From Notolepis coatsorum (taxonomy: Eukaryota; Chordata; Actinopteri; Aulopiformes; Paralepididae): a stretch of 64,000 nucleotides of DNA. The first letter of the stretch is position 1. Each line of letters opens with the position of its first letter. The stretch spans positions 24,367,272 through 24,431,271 of the forward strand of contig OZ020585.1 of assembly GCA_963971535.1 (NCBI GenBank), written 5' to 3'. This document shows positions 1-11,588 of this stretch, piece after piece. The translations under genes and the position numbers were made by a program. The notes beneath the pieces are model-generated. The model was given only the letters and a program-made list of their open reading frames with translations, was not told the origin of the DNA and made no database searches.

Positions 1-599
1 TACCATTATACAAGCTGGAGATGGACCGGGTAAAAATATATCCCATAATGATAAGATTTCTACTCTACGATGATCGCCCAACGGCGCGCGGAGACTGGGG
101 TGAGTTTCAGCGTGTAACGTTACCGTCTTATCAACATTTGACCCACATTAGATGATTGGTATAACGCTGCCCACGGAATTATAAACGCCCCCTCGCCCAT
201 CCGGTCAACATCAGATGACGTGTAGTAACTTCTAGAAGTACGTCTAGTTGGAATTTTTTATATCGCGCTGATTGCCATCAAACTGTATTTCATCATCAAT
301 ATAATGCATTTGGGGCTATATATCACGTTCTGGAGAAAGCTGCAGAAAGAGATGAAAACATACTTATACATTAGACCATACTTTACTATGAATATGTGAA
401 TGAAAAAGTTTAACGTTGCTACACAATGAACAATACATATAGGACTTTGAATGGGCCCTAATAATGGCAATGTAGCAATAGAATTTAAAAAGTTATAGCC
501 CTGCAAAGAAGGGGACTTTCTCCATAGACAAATAGAGCTGGCAATCTATGGTATATCATGAATTTAACCTTAGGCAGCCAAAGTGTTAATAGTTGATTA
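1..599. other. No recognisable gene
   Basis: AT-rich sequence with a short CpG-containing patch near 80-130. I see no coding pattern, repeat family or RNA gene here. The short open frames show no protein-like composition. Confidence 0.5.
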
Positions 600-770
600 T
601 CTTTCTTTTAAGCCCCATATTCACCAACTGGTGAGACAATTGAAAAGTTTAAACTGTGTTTTTATTTTCAAAATAAATATAGCTTTTCCTTTGAGACTAC
701 TTGTTGCTGCTACTCCTGTGGCTATGCTTGATTATGGTGATGTTCTATACATGGGTCTGTTGGTCACCTG
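600..770 (+). mobile_element. Decayed LINE fragment (region just after the RT core)
   Basis: The translation contains FKPHIHQLVRQLK and, about 35 residues later, LDYGDVLYM. That pairing is a signature of the segment downstream of the reverse transcriptase catalytic core in a common fish jockey-superfamily LINE. Residues between them are scrambled and the frame is lost on both sides, so this is a relic. The clade (CR1/L2/Rex1-like) is inferred from the motif only. Confidence 0.6.
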
Positions 771-840
771 CTTGAGAACAACCAAGCAACACAAGCAACA
801 CACACGTGTTAGTTTAAATATATCATTGTTAAACATAGTT

Positions 841-1184
841 ATTAGTAATGACTGGAATAGTATTACAGGGACCTCTAGACATTAGCAATAACTGGAATAG
901 TATTACAGGGACCTCTAGTCATTTGTAATAACTGGAATAGTATTACAGGGACCTCTAGTCATTTGTAATAACTGGAATAGTATTACAGGGACCTCTAGTT
1001 ATTAGTAATAACCGGAATAGTATTACAGGGACCTCTAGTCATTAGTAATAACTGGAATAGTATTACAGGGACCTCTAGTTATTAGTAATAACTGGAATAG
1101 TATTACAGGGACCTCTAGTTATTAGTAATAACTGGAATAGTATTACAGGGACCTCTAGTCATTAGAAATAACTGGAATAGTATT
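841..1184. repeat. 40-bp minisatellite, about 8.6 copies
   Basis: The word actggaatag recurs exactly every 40 bp at 851, 891, 931, 971, 1011 (one change), 1051, 1091, 1131 and 1171. Units differ by single bases, mainly in the linker after acctctag. The array lies between a LINE fragment and a LINE 3' tail. Confidence 0.95.
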
Positions 1185-1189
1185 CTGCC

Positions 1190-1690
1190 CGTCGCGGTGC
1201 ATGTCGGTGTGAGTGGCACGCCGGCTGTTTGTGTTTTCCTGTGATCATGACATGCTTTATCGGGGGGTGTGTCTTGGATGGGGATGTGGGATTGATGTGT
1301 GGGGTGTTTGGGGGACTGGCTGTTCTGGGGGGTTTGAGCAACACTGTACTTATTGTACTTATTCTATGTCTATCCTTATGTCTGCACGTTCTACGTTGCA
1401 CTACTTTTATTGTCTTTTATACCTATTCTTATGTCTGCACTTCATGCATTGTTTTTATTCTGTCAACTGTATACAAATGTTATGCCTATGTTAATTTTAT
1501 GCTATTTGCTGTGGGACACTTTGGGCTATGGTCCATGTATGAAAGGTGCTGTATAGAGTTATTATTATTATTATATTGTACAAAAAAATATGCACTGAAA
1601 TGTCTAAGTCTCGATGACATTGAAAATGAAAATGAGGGTGACCTCAATTGTCCTTTTCGAGAATAAATAATGGTTTGAATTGAATTGAAC
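1190..1690 (+). mobile_element. LINE 3' untranslated tail
   Basis: Contains the motif atgaaaggtgctgtatag followed by an ATT run (about 1560), then a second tail-like end near 1655-1690 with gaataaataatgg and an imperfect (AATTG) repeat. These are typical 3' ends of fish LINEs. The 145-codon frame across this stretch is low-complexity and is not judged to be a gene. Confidence 0.5.
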
Positions 1691-2326
1691 TTAGTATTCT
1701 ATATTTCTAGTATTGTATGACAGCAAAATAATGGAAATAGTCAAAGGCCATTTACCAAAAGCACTCCATACACACCCCAGGAGTAAACCAAACACTCTCT
1801 AGGTGCCCAGAACCGTGGTGGATATTTTACACAAAGCTTTCCATCCCTAATTGCTACATGTCATAAGTAATGCGTACAGGAGGCTGACTTTTTCTCTGCA
1901 CCTTGCACACAGAGAGCAAAAGCAAGCTTATTTTTTATAGTCCACAAAATGCTGGTCTGAGACCTTTCACACAGAACATGAAGCTGGCAAAAAGCAAGCC
2001 TTTTTCTCCTGTCACCACGTAAATAATTTCTCATATGGGGATAGACTAGGATCAGCCCATTACTTCGAAGAGAGTAGGGTATTGCACGTATTCGAGAACT
2101 ATTAAACAAACAAACAAACAAAACCAAAAACGTAGCGTGTCCCTCCCCATCACAAATCTTAAAAATACAGGTACCTCCCTAGAATAATTTATGTCCCTCC
2201 TCCATTTTGGGACATCCCCTCAATTTCATAAATAACATACAGTCCCTTACTGTCTGCATTCCCAGGATTTACTCTTGCTATCAGTCCCTGAAGCCTGTAC
2301 TGAACTGGTGAAAAGGGGGTTTTACT
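1691..2326. other. Unassigned, with a short AAAC tail
   Basis: No gene seen. A short (CAAA)n run at about 2103-2122 looks like the 3' tail of a plus-strand retroposed fragment, but its body is not recognisable. Confidence 0.4.
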
Positions 2327-2769
2327 GTAGGGGATAACAGGGATGGTTGTCACACGGGTAGGTTGTCACATTCATTATATTTTGCTACCAAAAGGCGCTT
2401 TCTCCCATATTTTGGTATGGAAATGTCCAGAATTGGGATCAAAGCTCACCTACATAGTCTTCTTTGGAGTAAGACAGCTGAACTTTAGGTGAGAGGAATT
2501 TTTGTGTTTTTCATGTGGAATTGTAAATATTCAGCTCCTCAGTATTTTTCTTCTAGGCTTTTACACAATTGGTTTATAATGAAACAATTGTTACCCTTAA
2601 AAAGTGTGAAGGGAAAGCTATAGTTTAGATTATTGTTGGCTAACTAACACATTTTTAGATGGTTGTTAGCCTTGTACTAGCAAGACATTCCAGTTGGGGT
2701 TGGTCATCACATTTTCTTTGGGGTTGGTTGTCACATGCTCATTAAAGCACATGTACTTTAATGAGCACA

Positions 2770-3256
2770 ACATGGACCGTTTCTTCACCAACTTGGAGGT
2801 AATGGATGAGCTGAGGACAGACCGAGCAGAGCCCAATGCACCCCAGCCCACCTACCAAGCCTAGTACATCCCAGCCTAGACTATATACCTACCAAGCCTA
2901 GTACATCCCAGCCTAGACCATCTGCCACGCCTAGTACATCCAAGCCTAGACCACCTGCCAAGCCTAGTACACCCCAGCCTAGACCACCTGCCAAGCCTAG
3001 TACATCCCAGTGTAATCCACCCCAGCTGTAAAAGGCAGCCAGCAAGAAGAAGAAACAGAAAAGAAAGCGACAGGAGGAGTCTTCATCAGATGAAGATGAT
3101 TTTTTTAGTTTGGTTTGTATGGAAATGTTCTCCAACAGCCCTTCAGGGGAGGTATGGGAGAAGTGTTGGATGTGCAACCAGTTGGCACACAAGCTCTGCT
3201 TAGTTGGAGTGCCCACACCCTACATTTGCCATCACTGTAACTCAGATAGTGAATGA
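2770..3256 (+). pseudogene. C-terminal remnant of a pogo-like transposase
   Basis: The plus-strand reading gives a proline-rich repeat (PAKPSTSQPRP, encoded by 33-bp DNA repeats), a lysine-rich patch, an acidic SSSDEDD stretch and a cysteine/histidine module with the spacing C-x2-C-x4-H-x2-C then C-x2-C, ending at a TGA at 3254-3256. Fish pogo-like transposases commonly end with a PHD-like zinc module of this shape. An in-frame TAA after NPPQL and a frameshift near 2855 break the frame, and the DDE catalytic core is absent. It is therefore a non-functional relic. Family assignment is by pattern, not by database match. Confidence 0.6.
2857..3020. repeat. 33-bp coding minisatellite, about 5 copies
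   Basis: The word gcctagtac recurs at intervals of 36, 33, 33 and 33 bp. In the transposase frame each unit encodes 11 residues, so copy-number changes would keep the frame. Confidence 0.85.
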
Positions 3257-3908
3257 GTGTAGCCTAGTTGGCTATTATTATTAGGCCTATTTATTTTGTT
3301 CTTACTTTGTTACAGTATATAGGATGGCCTAAAGATGTCTTTCCTGTTTATGTTCATGCATTACGTTTTGTATTTGTCAACTTGTCAATGCAATTCAACT
3401 TTCAAATTTAGTTCTTCCTTCTTGCCTTCTTTTTAAAGATTTTTCCTATTAAAACACATAGTGACAACCAACCCCATAGTGTTTGTTTGTTTGTTTGTTT
3501 GTTTATTAACACAGTTAAACAGAAGTAAAAACAATACATAATAAGTTATAACGATTGTGAAGGAGAAGTTAGAAGCCTAGAGGCTTATCAAGAACGTCCC
3601 CCGTTTTATAAAATCAAACATACAAAAATACTATATGCATATTATAAAATACCAGAATACATTAAAGGGGAACTATCTTATAAATGACCTTTTCCAGTGT
3701 TTAGGGTTATTTTCTAGCTATGTGGACTTATAGTAATAGGATCTATGTCTCTAATTCTCGATTTGGCGCATTCTTCCAATTCTCCCCTCACAATAATGTC
3801 CCTCCCTCAAGTGAGTCATCTGAAAGTTTGCCTATATGGGACGTCATATGGTGCATTTGCATAATAACACCCGCCCCCTCTAGCTGCCCGCCGAGCGAGA
3901 GAAGCAGA

Positions 3909-4110
3909 GAACTGTAAACGCTCTGCGTGTCTCCCTCTCCCTCTCGAGGAAGTACCACCGTGCTGCGCTACAGCTCATGCTCCCGAACCGAGAGAGAACT
4001 GTAAACGCTCTGCGTGTCTCCCTCTCCCTCTCGAGGAAGTACCACCGTGCTGCGCTACAGCTCATGCTCCCGAACCGAGAGAGAACTGTAAACGAGCTCC
4101 CGGACCGAGA
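3909..4110. repeat. 87-bp tandem duplication
   Basis: The word gaactgtaaacg recurs at 3909, 3996 and 4083, giving two near-identical 87-bp units and a partial third next to the (CT)n array. Confidence 0.85.
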
Positions 4111-4180
4111 GAGAGAGAACTGTAACACTGCGTGTCCTCCCGGCTCCCTCTCCCGGGAGGACACGCAGAGTGTTTACACT

Positions 4181-4812
<632 letters not shown>

Positions 4813-5293
4813 CTGACTGTCACTCAAAGTGCTTATGGGCGGAGCCAGGCCATAACAGCCTGATTTCTTGTGGCTGAAAAATGATGGGTTTGAGTACTTG
4901 ATTAGAAATATAAACCAATGCATTTTTTTTTAAACGTACAGATGTCTTCAATAGACTGACAGGAATTGTTTAAAGTTGCCCAAATAGTGCTAGGAATAGT
5001 AAAATAGTTCCCCTTTAAAAGATTTGTGTTAATACAAACATACATACACACAGTACACAACCCATAGTGTGTGACAACCATCCCTGTGATGGGGTTGGTT
5101 GTCACAATGTGTCAGAGTGTCTTTGATAGGTAATTTCCTTGGTTATAATATGTTGGAAAATGAGAGGGATACACATTTCAAGCCAACATCTTAAGCTTCA
5201 ATTTAATGTAGGAATGACTATTGAAAGATGTTTTGATGATGAGCAATTCACACTAAAGTAAAAAGTGTGACAACCATCCCAGTTCTCCCCTAC

Positions 5294-5649
5294 ATGTGTG
5301 CTGCTCCCTCTACTTGGAATCTATTGCAGAAGGATTTAGATCTTGTGGAGCTCATTGGGTGTATTTAGATCCACTCTGAGTGAACTGGAGACGAGTACAT
5401 CTGGCTGCTGTTGTTTGTGTGACTGAGCTGGCTTCTGCTGTATAGCTTTGGACTACTAGATGATGTTCTGTGACTTATATCTCAACCTTCTGATCTGTAA
5501 ATCGTATTGTCTGTAATTGTTCTATGTTGTCTTGTCTGCAACCCTGTTTAATGTGCCGCTGCTGACCGTCTTGGCGAGGACACTTGGGGTGGAACTGGAC
5601 TAATCAGTTGTGTCGTAGACGGATCTTCATGATCAATATAGGTTTTAAT
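5294..5649. other. No recognisable gene
   Basis: Unique-looking sequence between the transposon end and the L2 LINE. No coding or repeat signature was seen. Confidence 0.4.
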
Positions 5650-7416
5650 AGTGAAAACACATATACACGGTATATGTGTTTTTACATCCTTCACTGAAAT
5701 CACTACATCGGACCTATCCTCCATTCTCTCTACAATGAAAACTTCTACCTGCATCCTGGACCCTATCCCCTCCATCCTAGTCAAGGCTTGTCTCCCTGCC
5801 CTTTCTCCCCTAATCACCTCCATCGTAAACACCTCTCTGACCACTGGCCTATTTCCCCCCGCCCTCAAAATTGCTTCCGTCACCCCCTTACTAAAAAAAA
5901 CCCGGTCTCAACCCTGAAACCCTTGATAATTTCCGCCCCATTTCCAACCTCCCCTTCCTCTCAAAAATAATTGAGCGAGCCATTGCCTCCCAATTAAAAT
6001 CCTACCTCGACAACAATAACCTTTATGATACATTTCAATCCGGATTCCGCACCAAACACAGCACCGAAACTGCTCTTCTAAAGGTCACCAACGACATACT
6101 CCTCTCTGCCGACTCTGGTTCCCTCTCCATCCTCATTCTCCTAGACCTCAGCGCTGCTTTTGACACCATCAGTCACCCCATCCTCATCACTCGTCTCCAG
6201 TCCTCCGTTGGCATCTCCGGAATCCCCCTCACCTTGCTCCAATCATACCTCTCTCACAGGCACCAATTCATCTCTATCAACAACTGCAAATCCCCCACTG
6301 CCCCCATCACTCATGGTGTCCCCCAAGGCTCAGTACTTGGTCCCCTGCTCTTCATCCTCTACATCCTTCCACTTGGTCTGATTCTCCGCCAACATGGCCT
6401 GCGTTTTCACTGTTATGCAGACGACACTCAGCTCTACCTCTCCACCAAGACTATCACTCCAGCCACTCTCTCCACCCTCAGCACCTGCCTCACAGACATC
6501 AAAATATGGATGCAAAATAACTTTCTTAAACTAAACTGCAATAAATCAGAAATCATTATTATCGGTCCAAAATCCCTCACCAGCCACACCCAGGATTTCA
6601 CCCTAAACATTGATGGTACCATTGTCACCCCCTCCACTCACGTCCGTAACCTTGGCATCATCCTGGACCCCACCCTTTCTTTCCTCCGCCATGTGAACCA
6701 CATAACCAAATCGGCCTTCTACCACCTCCGGAACATTGCCCGTCTCCGCCCCTCCCTATCACTCTCCGCTGCTGAAACACTGGTTCATGCATTCATATCA
6801 TCACGACTAGATTACTGCAACAGCATCCTCTACGGCTCACCAAACACTATCCTCAATAAACTCCAATATGTCCAAAACTCTGCTGCCCGCATGCTCACCT
6901 CCACCCGTCGCTCTGATCACATCACCCCTGTCCTCCACGACCTCCACTGGCTTCCAATCAAATACAGGATACATTTTAAAATACTACTCATCACATTCAA
7001 AGCCCTCAACAACCTTGCCCCTCCCTACCTGTCTGACCTCCTCCACCGTCACACGCCCACCCGTCGCCTTAGGTCTGCAGATGCCAACCTCCTAACACCT
7101 CCCACGACCAGGCTCCGGACCTGGGGCGACAGGGCCTTCGCTGCTGCTGCCCCCTCCCTCTGGAATGCCCTCCCCAGCCATATCCGTGATGCAAACACCC
7201 TGACATCTTTTAAATCAGCCCTCAAAACTCACCTTTTCAATCTTGCTTTTGACCTCTAATTCTGTCGGTGTTATTTTATTTTATTTTTGTCTTGTATTAT
7301 TTTTGTTCTGTTTTTTTTTTTTTTTTTTTTTTTTTTTTCTTTTTTTGCCATAGTTTGTCTCTTCTGCCCATGTAAAGCGTCTTTGAGCACCTGGAAAAGC
7401 GCTATATAAAATAGAT

Positions 7417-7447
<31 letters not shown>
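5650..7447 (+). mobile_element. L2-type LINE, 5'-truncated
   Basis: Includes most of the ORF2 reverse transcriptase, a 3' UTR with a T-rich stretch, the motif gaaaagcgctatataaaata and an (ATT)n tail ending about 7447. It begins just inside the RT domain, so the endonuclease is missing. A short perfect inverted repeat (5654-5666 and 5670-5682, 3-base loop) sits exactly at the 5' boundary. A truncated minus-strand copy of the same subfamily occurs at 11099-11284. Confidence 0.85.
5683..7259 (+). pseudogene. L2-type reverse transcriptase ORF2, one frameshift
   Basis: The product would copy LINE RNA into DNA at a nicked target. The visible order is an N-terminal LDPIPS region, the NFRPIS motif, LDLSAAFDT (RT motif A), HGVPQGSVLGP, YADDTQLYLS (catalytic motif C, near 6414), and then the C-terminal segments RLDYCNS, LHWLP and WNALP, ending FKSALKTHLFNLAFDL at 7259. 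From 5901 to the end the frame is fully open. Upstream residues lie in another frame, and the switch coincides with an 8-A run at 5893-5900, where one extra A explains the break. No endonuclease domain is present. A dead copy, but only mildly decayed. Confidence 0.9.
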
Positions 7448-7449
<2 letters not shown>

Positions 7450-8499
7450 GATGTAGGTTAAATGAGCTGGCTGAGAGGAGTGTCTTCCAGTGGCCACACA
7501 AGAGGCTAAGAGTAGAGAGGGGTGGGGGCCGTAGCCCCATGGCTCTCACCTAGGTGTGCGATGTAAGCTATTGTTTGGGGCAACCACAAATTATTCATCC
7601 ACACTCTTGAAAACAACAATGGTTCAATAAAAATAAAAACACCTTCCGTTAACAAATGCAACAAGCTGGAAAAGCAACATTTGCATTGTACTGTACTTAA
7701 TCCTTCACGTGCAACTGTCTGGAAGGAGCCTGGACCCAGTCACCTACTCACTCCCCCCGTCAATGGGGTTGTCAGAACACGAGCATGTCGGCAGAATAAA
7801 GGCTCAGACATTGTGTCTGCTGTGGACAATGGCTCGAGTCGAAGAGAAGATATTTCCGACAATACGCAGACGGTCAGAGGCTTTCCTTTTCTTTGTTGGC
7901 GAGGGAATCAACTTGTACGAAGGAAAAGTAAAATACCTCTTTTTTCTTTGTCTTTTTTCGACCCGGCGGGAAAACACACAATGATTAATGGAGGCCTCGC
8001 ACAGAGCGGTAGTTATCTTCCTTCCAGGATGGCAGCCTGTAACTGTTGGTAACCACTATCAAAAGAAAATGCCTAATTTCCGAGCAGTGGTAGAGTAGGC
8101 GAAATGCTGGAAAAGCATGATATTACTGTTCTACTGTGACTTGTTTACAAGATCCAGTAATAACACCAAGCTATTACATTTAGTTTGTTGATGTATGCTG
8201 GAAGTCGGAGAACTGCCGTGCAGGGCCTCTATTGTATCCCCGTGCCATGTCTTCCATGTGGCAGTAGGGTAACTAATCATCTCGAGATGGATGGCTCTTT
8301 AAGCTGCTGACACTTTATCTGTGGCCAGATCTTTTTGACATAAAAAACGCTAATAATTACAGTGTGGAAGAGCCCATTATCTTCCCAATAATGGAAGCGC
8401 TGGTGATTTCCTTAATGTACGTTAATGGTTATTTCCCTCACTATGTGCAGCCATTACATATTTTCTGAAAATCCACCAAAAAATTTAAATGGAAGCTTG
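7448..8499. other. No recognisable gene
   Basis: Mixed sequence with several open frames up to 123 codons, none protein-like. Part of 8340-8450 has an AT-rich, non-repetitive look that could be old regulatory DNA, but nothing here proves it. Confidence 0.4.
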
Positions 8500-8664
8500 C
8501 TCCACTTCTACAATGTCCATTTGCATGTTCTTGGTATCTAGGGACATCTAAGCAAATTAATAAAGGGAAGATGATTAAACAGAATGTTTTGTAGATACAG
8601 TACTGAATTATGCCATCCGGACACATGCAATTTGAAATATTATTATAGAATATAGAATACCAGG
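8500..8664. repeat. Dispersed repeat, internally deleted copy
   Basis: Shares long blocks with 14236-14560: the words ggtatct and gggacatct, then gcaaattaata through gatacagtactgaatt and tatagaatat. This copy lacks about 150 internal bases. A SINE inserted at its right edge (8665-9113), and the flank resumes at 9114. Confidence 0.7.
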
Positions 8665-9113
8665 GGCGGCTAAGTGGCGCAGTGGGCAAGGCGCTCGCCA
8701 CTAACGCAGGAGATGCTGGGTTCGAGCCCAGCTCTCGGCGTTGCTACCAGCTTGGCTGGTCGTTCATACTAACACAATTGGCAGTGTTAGGGGTGGGAAA
8801 AGCTGGTGGGTGGGGATCGGACGTTGTGGACAGCGACTCCTACAGGTCGGTTGGTGCGCCTGTACAGCAGAATCAGGAAGTAACGGGGGCAGCGTGAGCC
8901 TCCCACGCGTTACTCCTCGCCACTGAGAGATCACGCTGTACAGGAGGGGACACGTGCTGCAAGGCTTCGTCCTCACTGCAGCCGAGTGGGAGGCATGGTC
9001 TAGCAATGTTCGAGACAGGGGAGGGGAGAATTGAAGGAAAAATTGGGTGAGGTGAAATTGGGATGGGAGAAAAATTGAAAAAATTGGAGAAAAAGTGGAT
9101 AAAAAAATATATA
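8665..9113 (+). mobile_element. tRNA-derived SINE, copy 1
   Basis: A perfect 14-bp target duplication, tatagaataccagg, lies at 8651-8664 and 9114-9127. The 5' head resembles a tRNA, with an A-box-like tggcgcagtgggcaaggcg and a B-box ggttcgagccc at 8719-8729. The body carries cacaattggcagtgttagg and gcgactcctacaggtcgg, which recur in copies 2-4. The A-rich 3' end is gaaaaattgaaaaaattgg. Such SINEs are transcribed by RNA polymerase III from the internal boxes and depend on LINE enzymes. Confidence 0.85.
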
Positions 9114-9127
9114 TATAGAATACCAGG

Positions 9128-9937
9128 CCTATAAATGACCTTATTATAGCCAAGTTGCACATCTATGGATCGGGCCAAATCTACTCTTACCAATGACAGA
9201 GTTCAATTTGGATTTAGTATCACCAGGCATGCAGCATGAACCGTGAATGAAATCTACTGTAAGTAACTTTTTATTATGGAAACTGGCCCACCATTTTGAA
9301 TCGGATTGCAATGCGGATTTTTGCTAATCATTCACAGAAAGGTAGATAAACTAACTGCGTTCTAATTTATAACATTCAGTTTTGTGGTAGATAATCCCGA
9401 AAAATAAGATAAATAAAAAAAATTCATCTACAAGTCATTTGATTGACAGAGGCTTGAGCTGGGTAGTGTCGTTTTTTGTAATTCCGACGCTCATCCGTAG
9501 ATATGAATACAATTCTTAAACTGATATTTCACTAATAACACTTTAACCTATTGTTGAATAACAAACGTATTGTTGAAAATATACACTATGACTGCTGTTT
9601 TGACAGGATTAGGGTATTTACTCTTGGCTGCATTTGAGAAAAAAAAATGCAACATTATGTCATACAGTCTGTATAGATGGATTTATGGCTTGGGTCCGCT
9701 ACTGGACCCGTCACGCTTAAGTTAAGGATGCAATTATATACATAATTTTATAGTACAGATTTATTTTTCTTCTTTTTTTGCAGTCATGGGCATGAACAGC
9801 ATCACAGTGTTCCTAGTGCACATCTTCCATTTCAAAATGCCATACTTCCTTAATTTCTTGACTAGATGTGAATATTTTCAAACTGATGTCTGGCAGGTGG
9901 GGTATATAGTATGTATAGTAGTATGTGTCAACTAGAC
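9128..9937. other. No recognisable gene
   Basis: AT-rich sequence without coding signature. The first ~30 bp continue the dispersed repeat interrupted by the SINE. Confidence 0.4.
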
Positions 9938-9951
9938 AGCTGAAGAGGATT

Positions 9952-10430
9952 TTTTTTTTGATCAACTTTTTTCTCCTCCTGTTTTCTGTATTTTTCTCCC
10001 ATCCCAATTTAGTCGTTATGCCAATTCCCCCCTCCCCTTCCTCGCCGTTGTGCGCATTTGCCCCCCACTTGCCGGTCTAGGGAGGGTTGATAGATACTAT
10101 CACATGTCCCCTCCGATACATGTGGAGTCAGCCAGCCGCTTCTTTTCACCTGGCAGTGAGGACTCTCACTGGGGGAACGTAACGTGTGGGAGGCTCACAC
10201 TACTTCCCCCAGTTCCCTCCCTCGCTGAGCAGGCGCCCTGACCGACCTGTAGGAGTCGCTGTTTACAAACGACCAGGATACACACCCCGCCGGCTTCCCA
10301 CCCGCTAACACTGCCAATTGGTTAGTATGGACAACCGACCAAGCCGGAGGTACCGCTGACAGCCGGATTTGATACCAGTGTCTCTGCGGTGGTAGGCAGG
10401 CGCTTAGTCCGCTGCGCTACCCAGCTGCCC
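9952..10430 (-). mobile_element. tRNA-derived SINE, copy 2
   Basis: A perfect 14-bp target duplication, agctgaagaggatt, lies at 9938-9951 and 10431-10444. Read on the minus strand it starts with a tRNA-like head (gggtagcgcagcgg region) and runs through the core shared with copies 1, 3 and 4 to an A-rich tail, seen as the T run at 9952. It is the same family as 8665-9113 in opposite orientation, about 1.3 kb away. Confidence 0.85.
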
Positions 10431-10444
10431 AGCTGAAGAGGATT

Positions 10445-11010
10445 CTATAACACAAATGCTATAATGCTATATAACACATATATCCCAAACGCGTCATGAC
10501 CTGGAACCACATTCATTTTACATTACTGCCCCATGTAAGAACCTTGTATGGATTGTAAAATACAATGGATCCATTGAACCACCCTTTGTTTCATGACTTT
10601 TAGTGAGCTGATTTAGTTTGCACATAATCTCACACACATCCAAAAACAAAAAGGCCAAAAGTTTTGCACACATTCATTTAGTTTGACAGTTATTGAGAGT
10701 AAATTAGTTTTAATATGACATTGATAGCATAGTGCACCCAATAGTGCCACTGTGTTCTGTCTATCTAACCAAAGAGCTGTAGCTGTGAAAGCTTCATACA
10801 TTTGAGCATGGTGTTGAAAAAAGCTACTCAATTCCATAATTCTATATGGATACATTTCAGGGGGTTTAACAATCTCAATGCAGAATCCATAATTCGAAAA
10901 AAGAATGTCGCTCAATACGTTGAACGTTAAATTGACAATAGTTTTTCTCTCCATTTAACCGGTGGTAATGGTATGGCTACACCTGCTATTATTAGCACAA
11001 GGATCATTTT
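10445..11010. other. No recognisable gene
   Basis: A 113-codon minus-strand frame (10613-10954) exists but matches nothing I know and has an unremarkable composition. I do not call it a gene. Confidence 0.35.
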
Positions 11011-11014
11011 CAGC

Positions 11015-11588
11015 GTTTACAAGTATCCATCACCCTCAACACAGGGCCCCCCCAGGGCTGTGTTCTGAGTCCCCTCCTCTACTCGCTGTACACACATGAT
11101 AATAATAATAATAATACATCTATTTTATATAGCGCTTTTCCAGGTGCTCAAAGACGCTTCACATGGGCAGGAGAGACAAACTATGGCAAAACAAAAAAAC
11201 AGAACAAAACAGAACAAAAATAATACATGACAAAATAAAATAAAACCGACAGAATTAGAGGTCAAAAGCAAGATTGAAAAGGTGACACAGTAGTGGTGGG
11301 CCTGATCTCTGCAAACGACGAAAGGGCCTACCTGGGAGAGATAGAGGATCTGGCGCGGTGGTGTCAGGAGAACTGCCTCTCCCTGAACTTCAGCAAAACA
11401 AAAGAGATGATTGTGGACTTTAGGTGGACAGGGGCCAGGGACTACAGCCCCCTCAGCATCGACGGGGCACCGGTCGAGAGAGTGAACAACTTTAAGTACC
11501 TAGGAGTCCACATATCCGAGGACTTGACATGGACTACACACATTGACAGTGTAGTGAAAAAGGCACGGCATAGTATGTATATACTATA
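11015..11588 (+). pseudogene. LINE reverse transcriptase fragment, interrupted
   Basis: The left part reads [19 protein letters not shown]. After an insertion (11099-11284) the frame resumes at DTVVVGLISANDE and runs through LARWCQENCLSLNFSKTKE, VDFR and FKYLGVHISEDLTWTTHID. These are RT motifs B, C-distal and D/E of an abundant fish jockey-superfamily LINE. The catalytic FADD is lost at the insertion site. The same family occurs at 19575-21935. Confidence 0.85.
11099..11284 (-). mobile_element. 5'-truncated L2 tail inserted in the LINE
   Basis: On the minus strand it reads from caccttttcaatcttgc through the stop of ORF2, the 3' UTR and the (ATT)n tail, closely matching 7233-7447. Only about 186 bp were copied. 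It proves the L2 subfamily was active after the interrupted LINE had landed. Confidence 0.9.

Noticed and set aside
1229-1666. 145-codon possible membrane protein
   Set aside because: The hydrophobic composition comes from T-rich LINE 3' UTR sequence. There are overlapping frames and no recognisable domain.
8670-8735. Candidate tRNA gene
   Set aside because: A-box and B-box are present, but the cloverleaf is not complete and the sequence continues into a repeated body with target duplications. It is a SINE head. The same applies at 39866 and 18770.
10613-10954. 113-codon minus-strand frame
   Set aside because: No known motif, no supporting splice or promoter context, and a length expected by chance in this much sequence.
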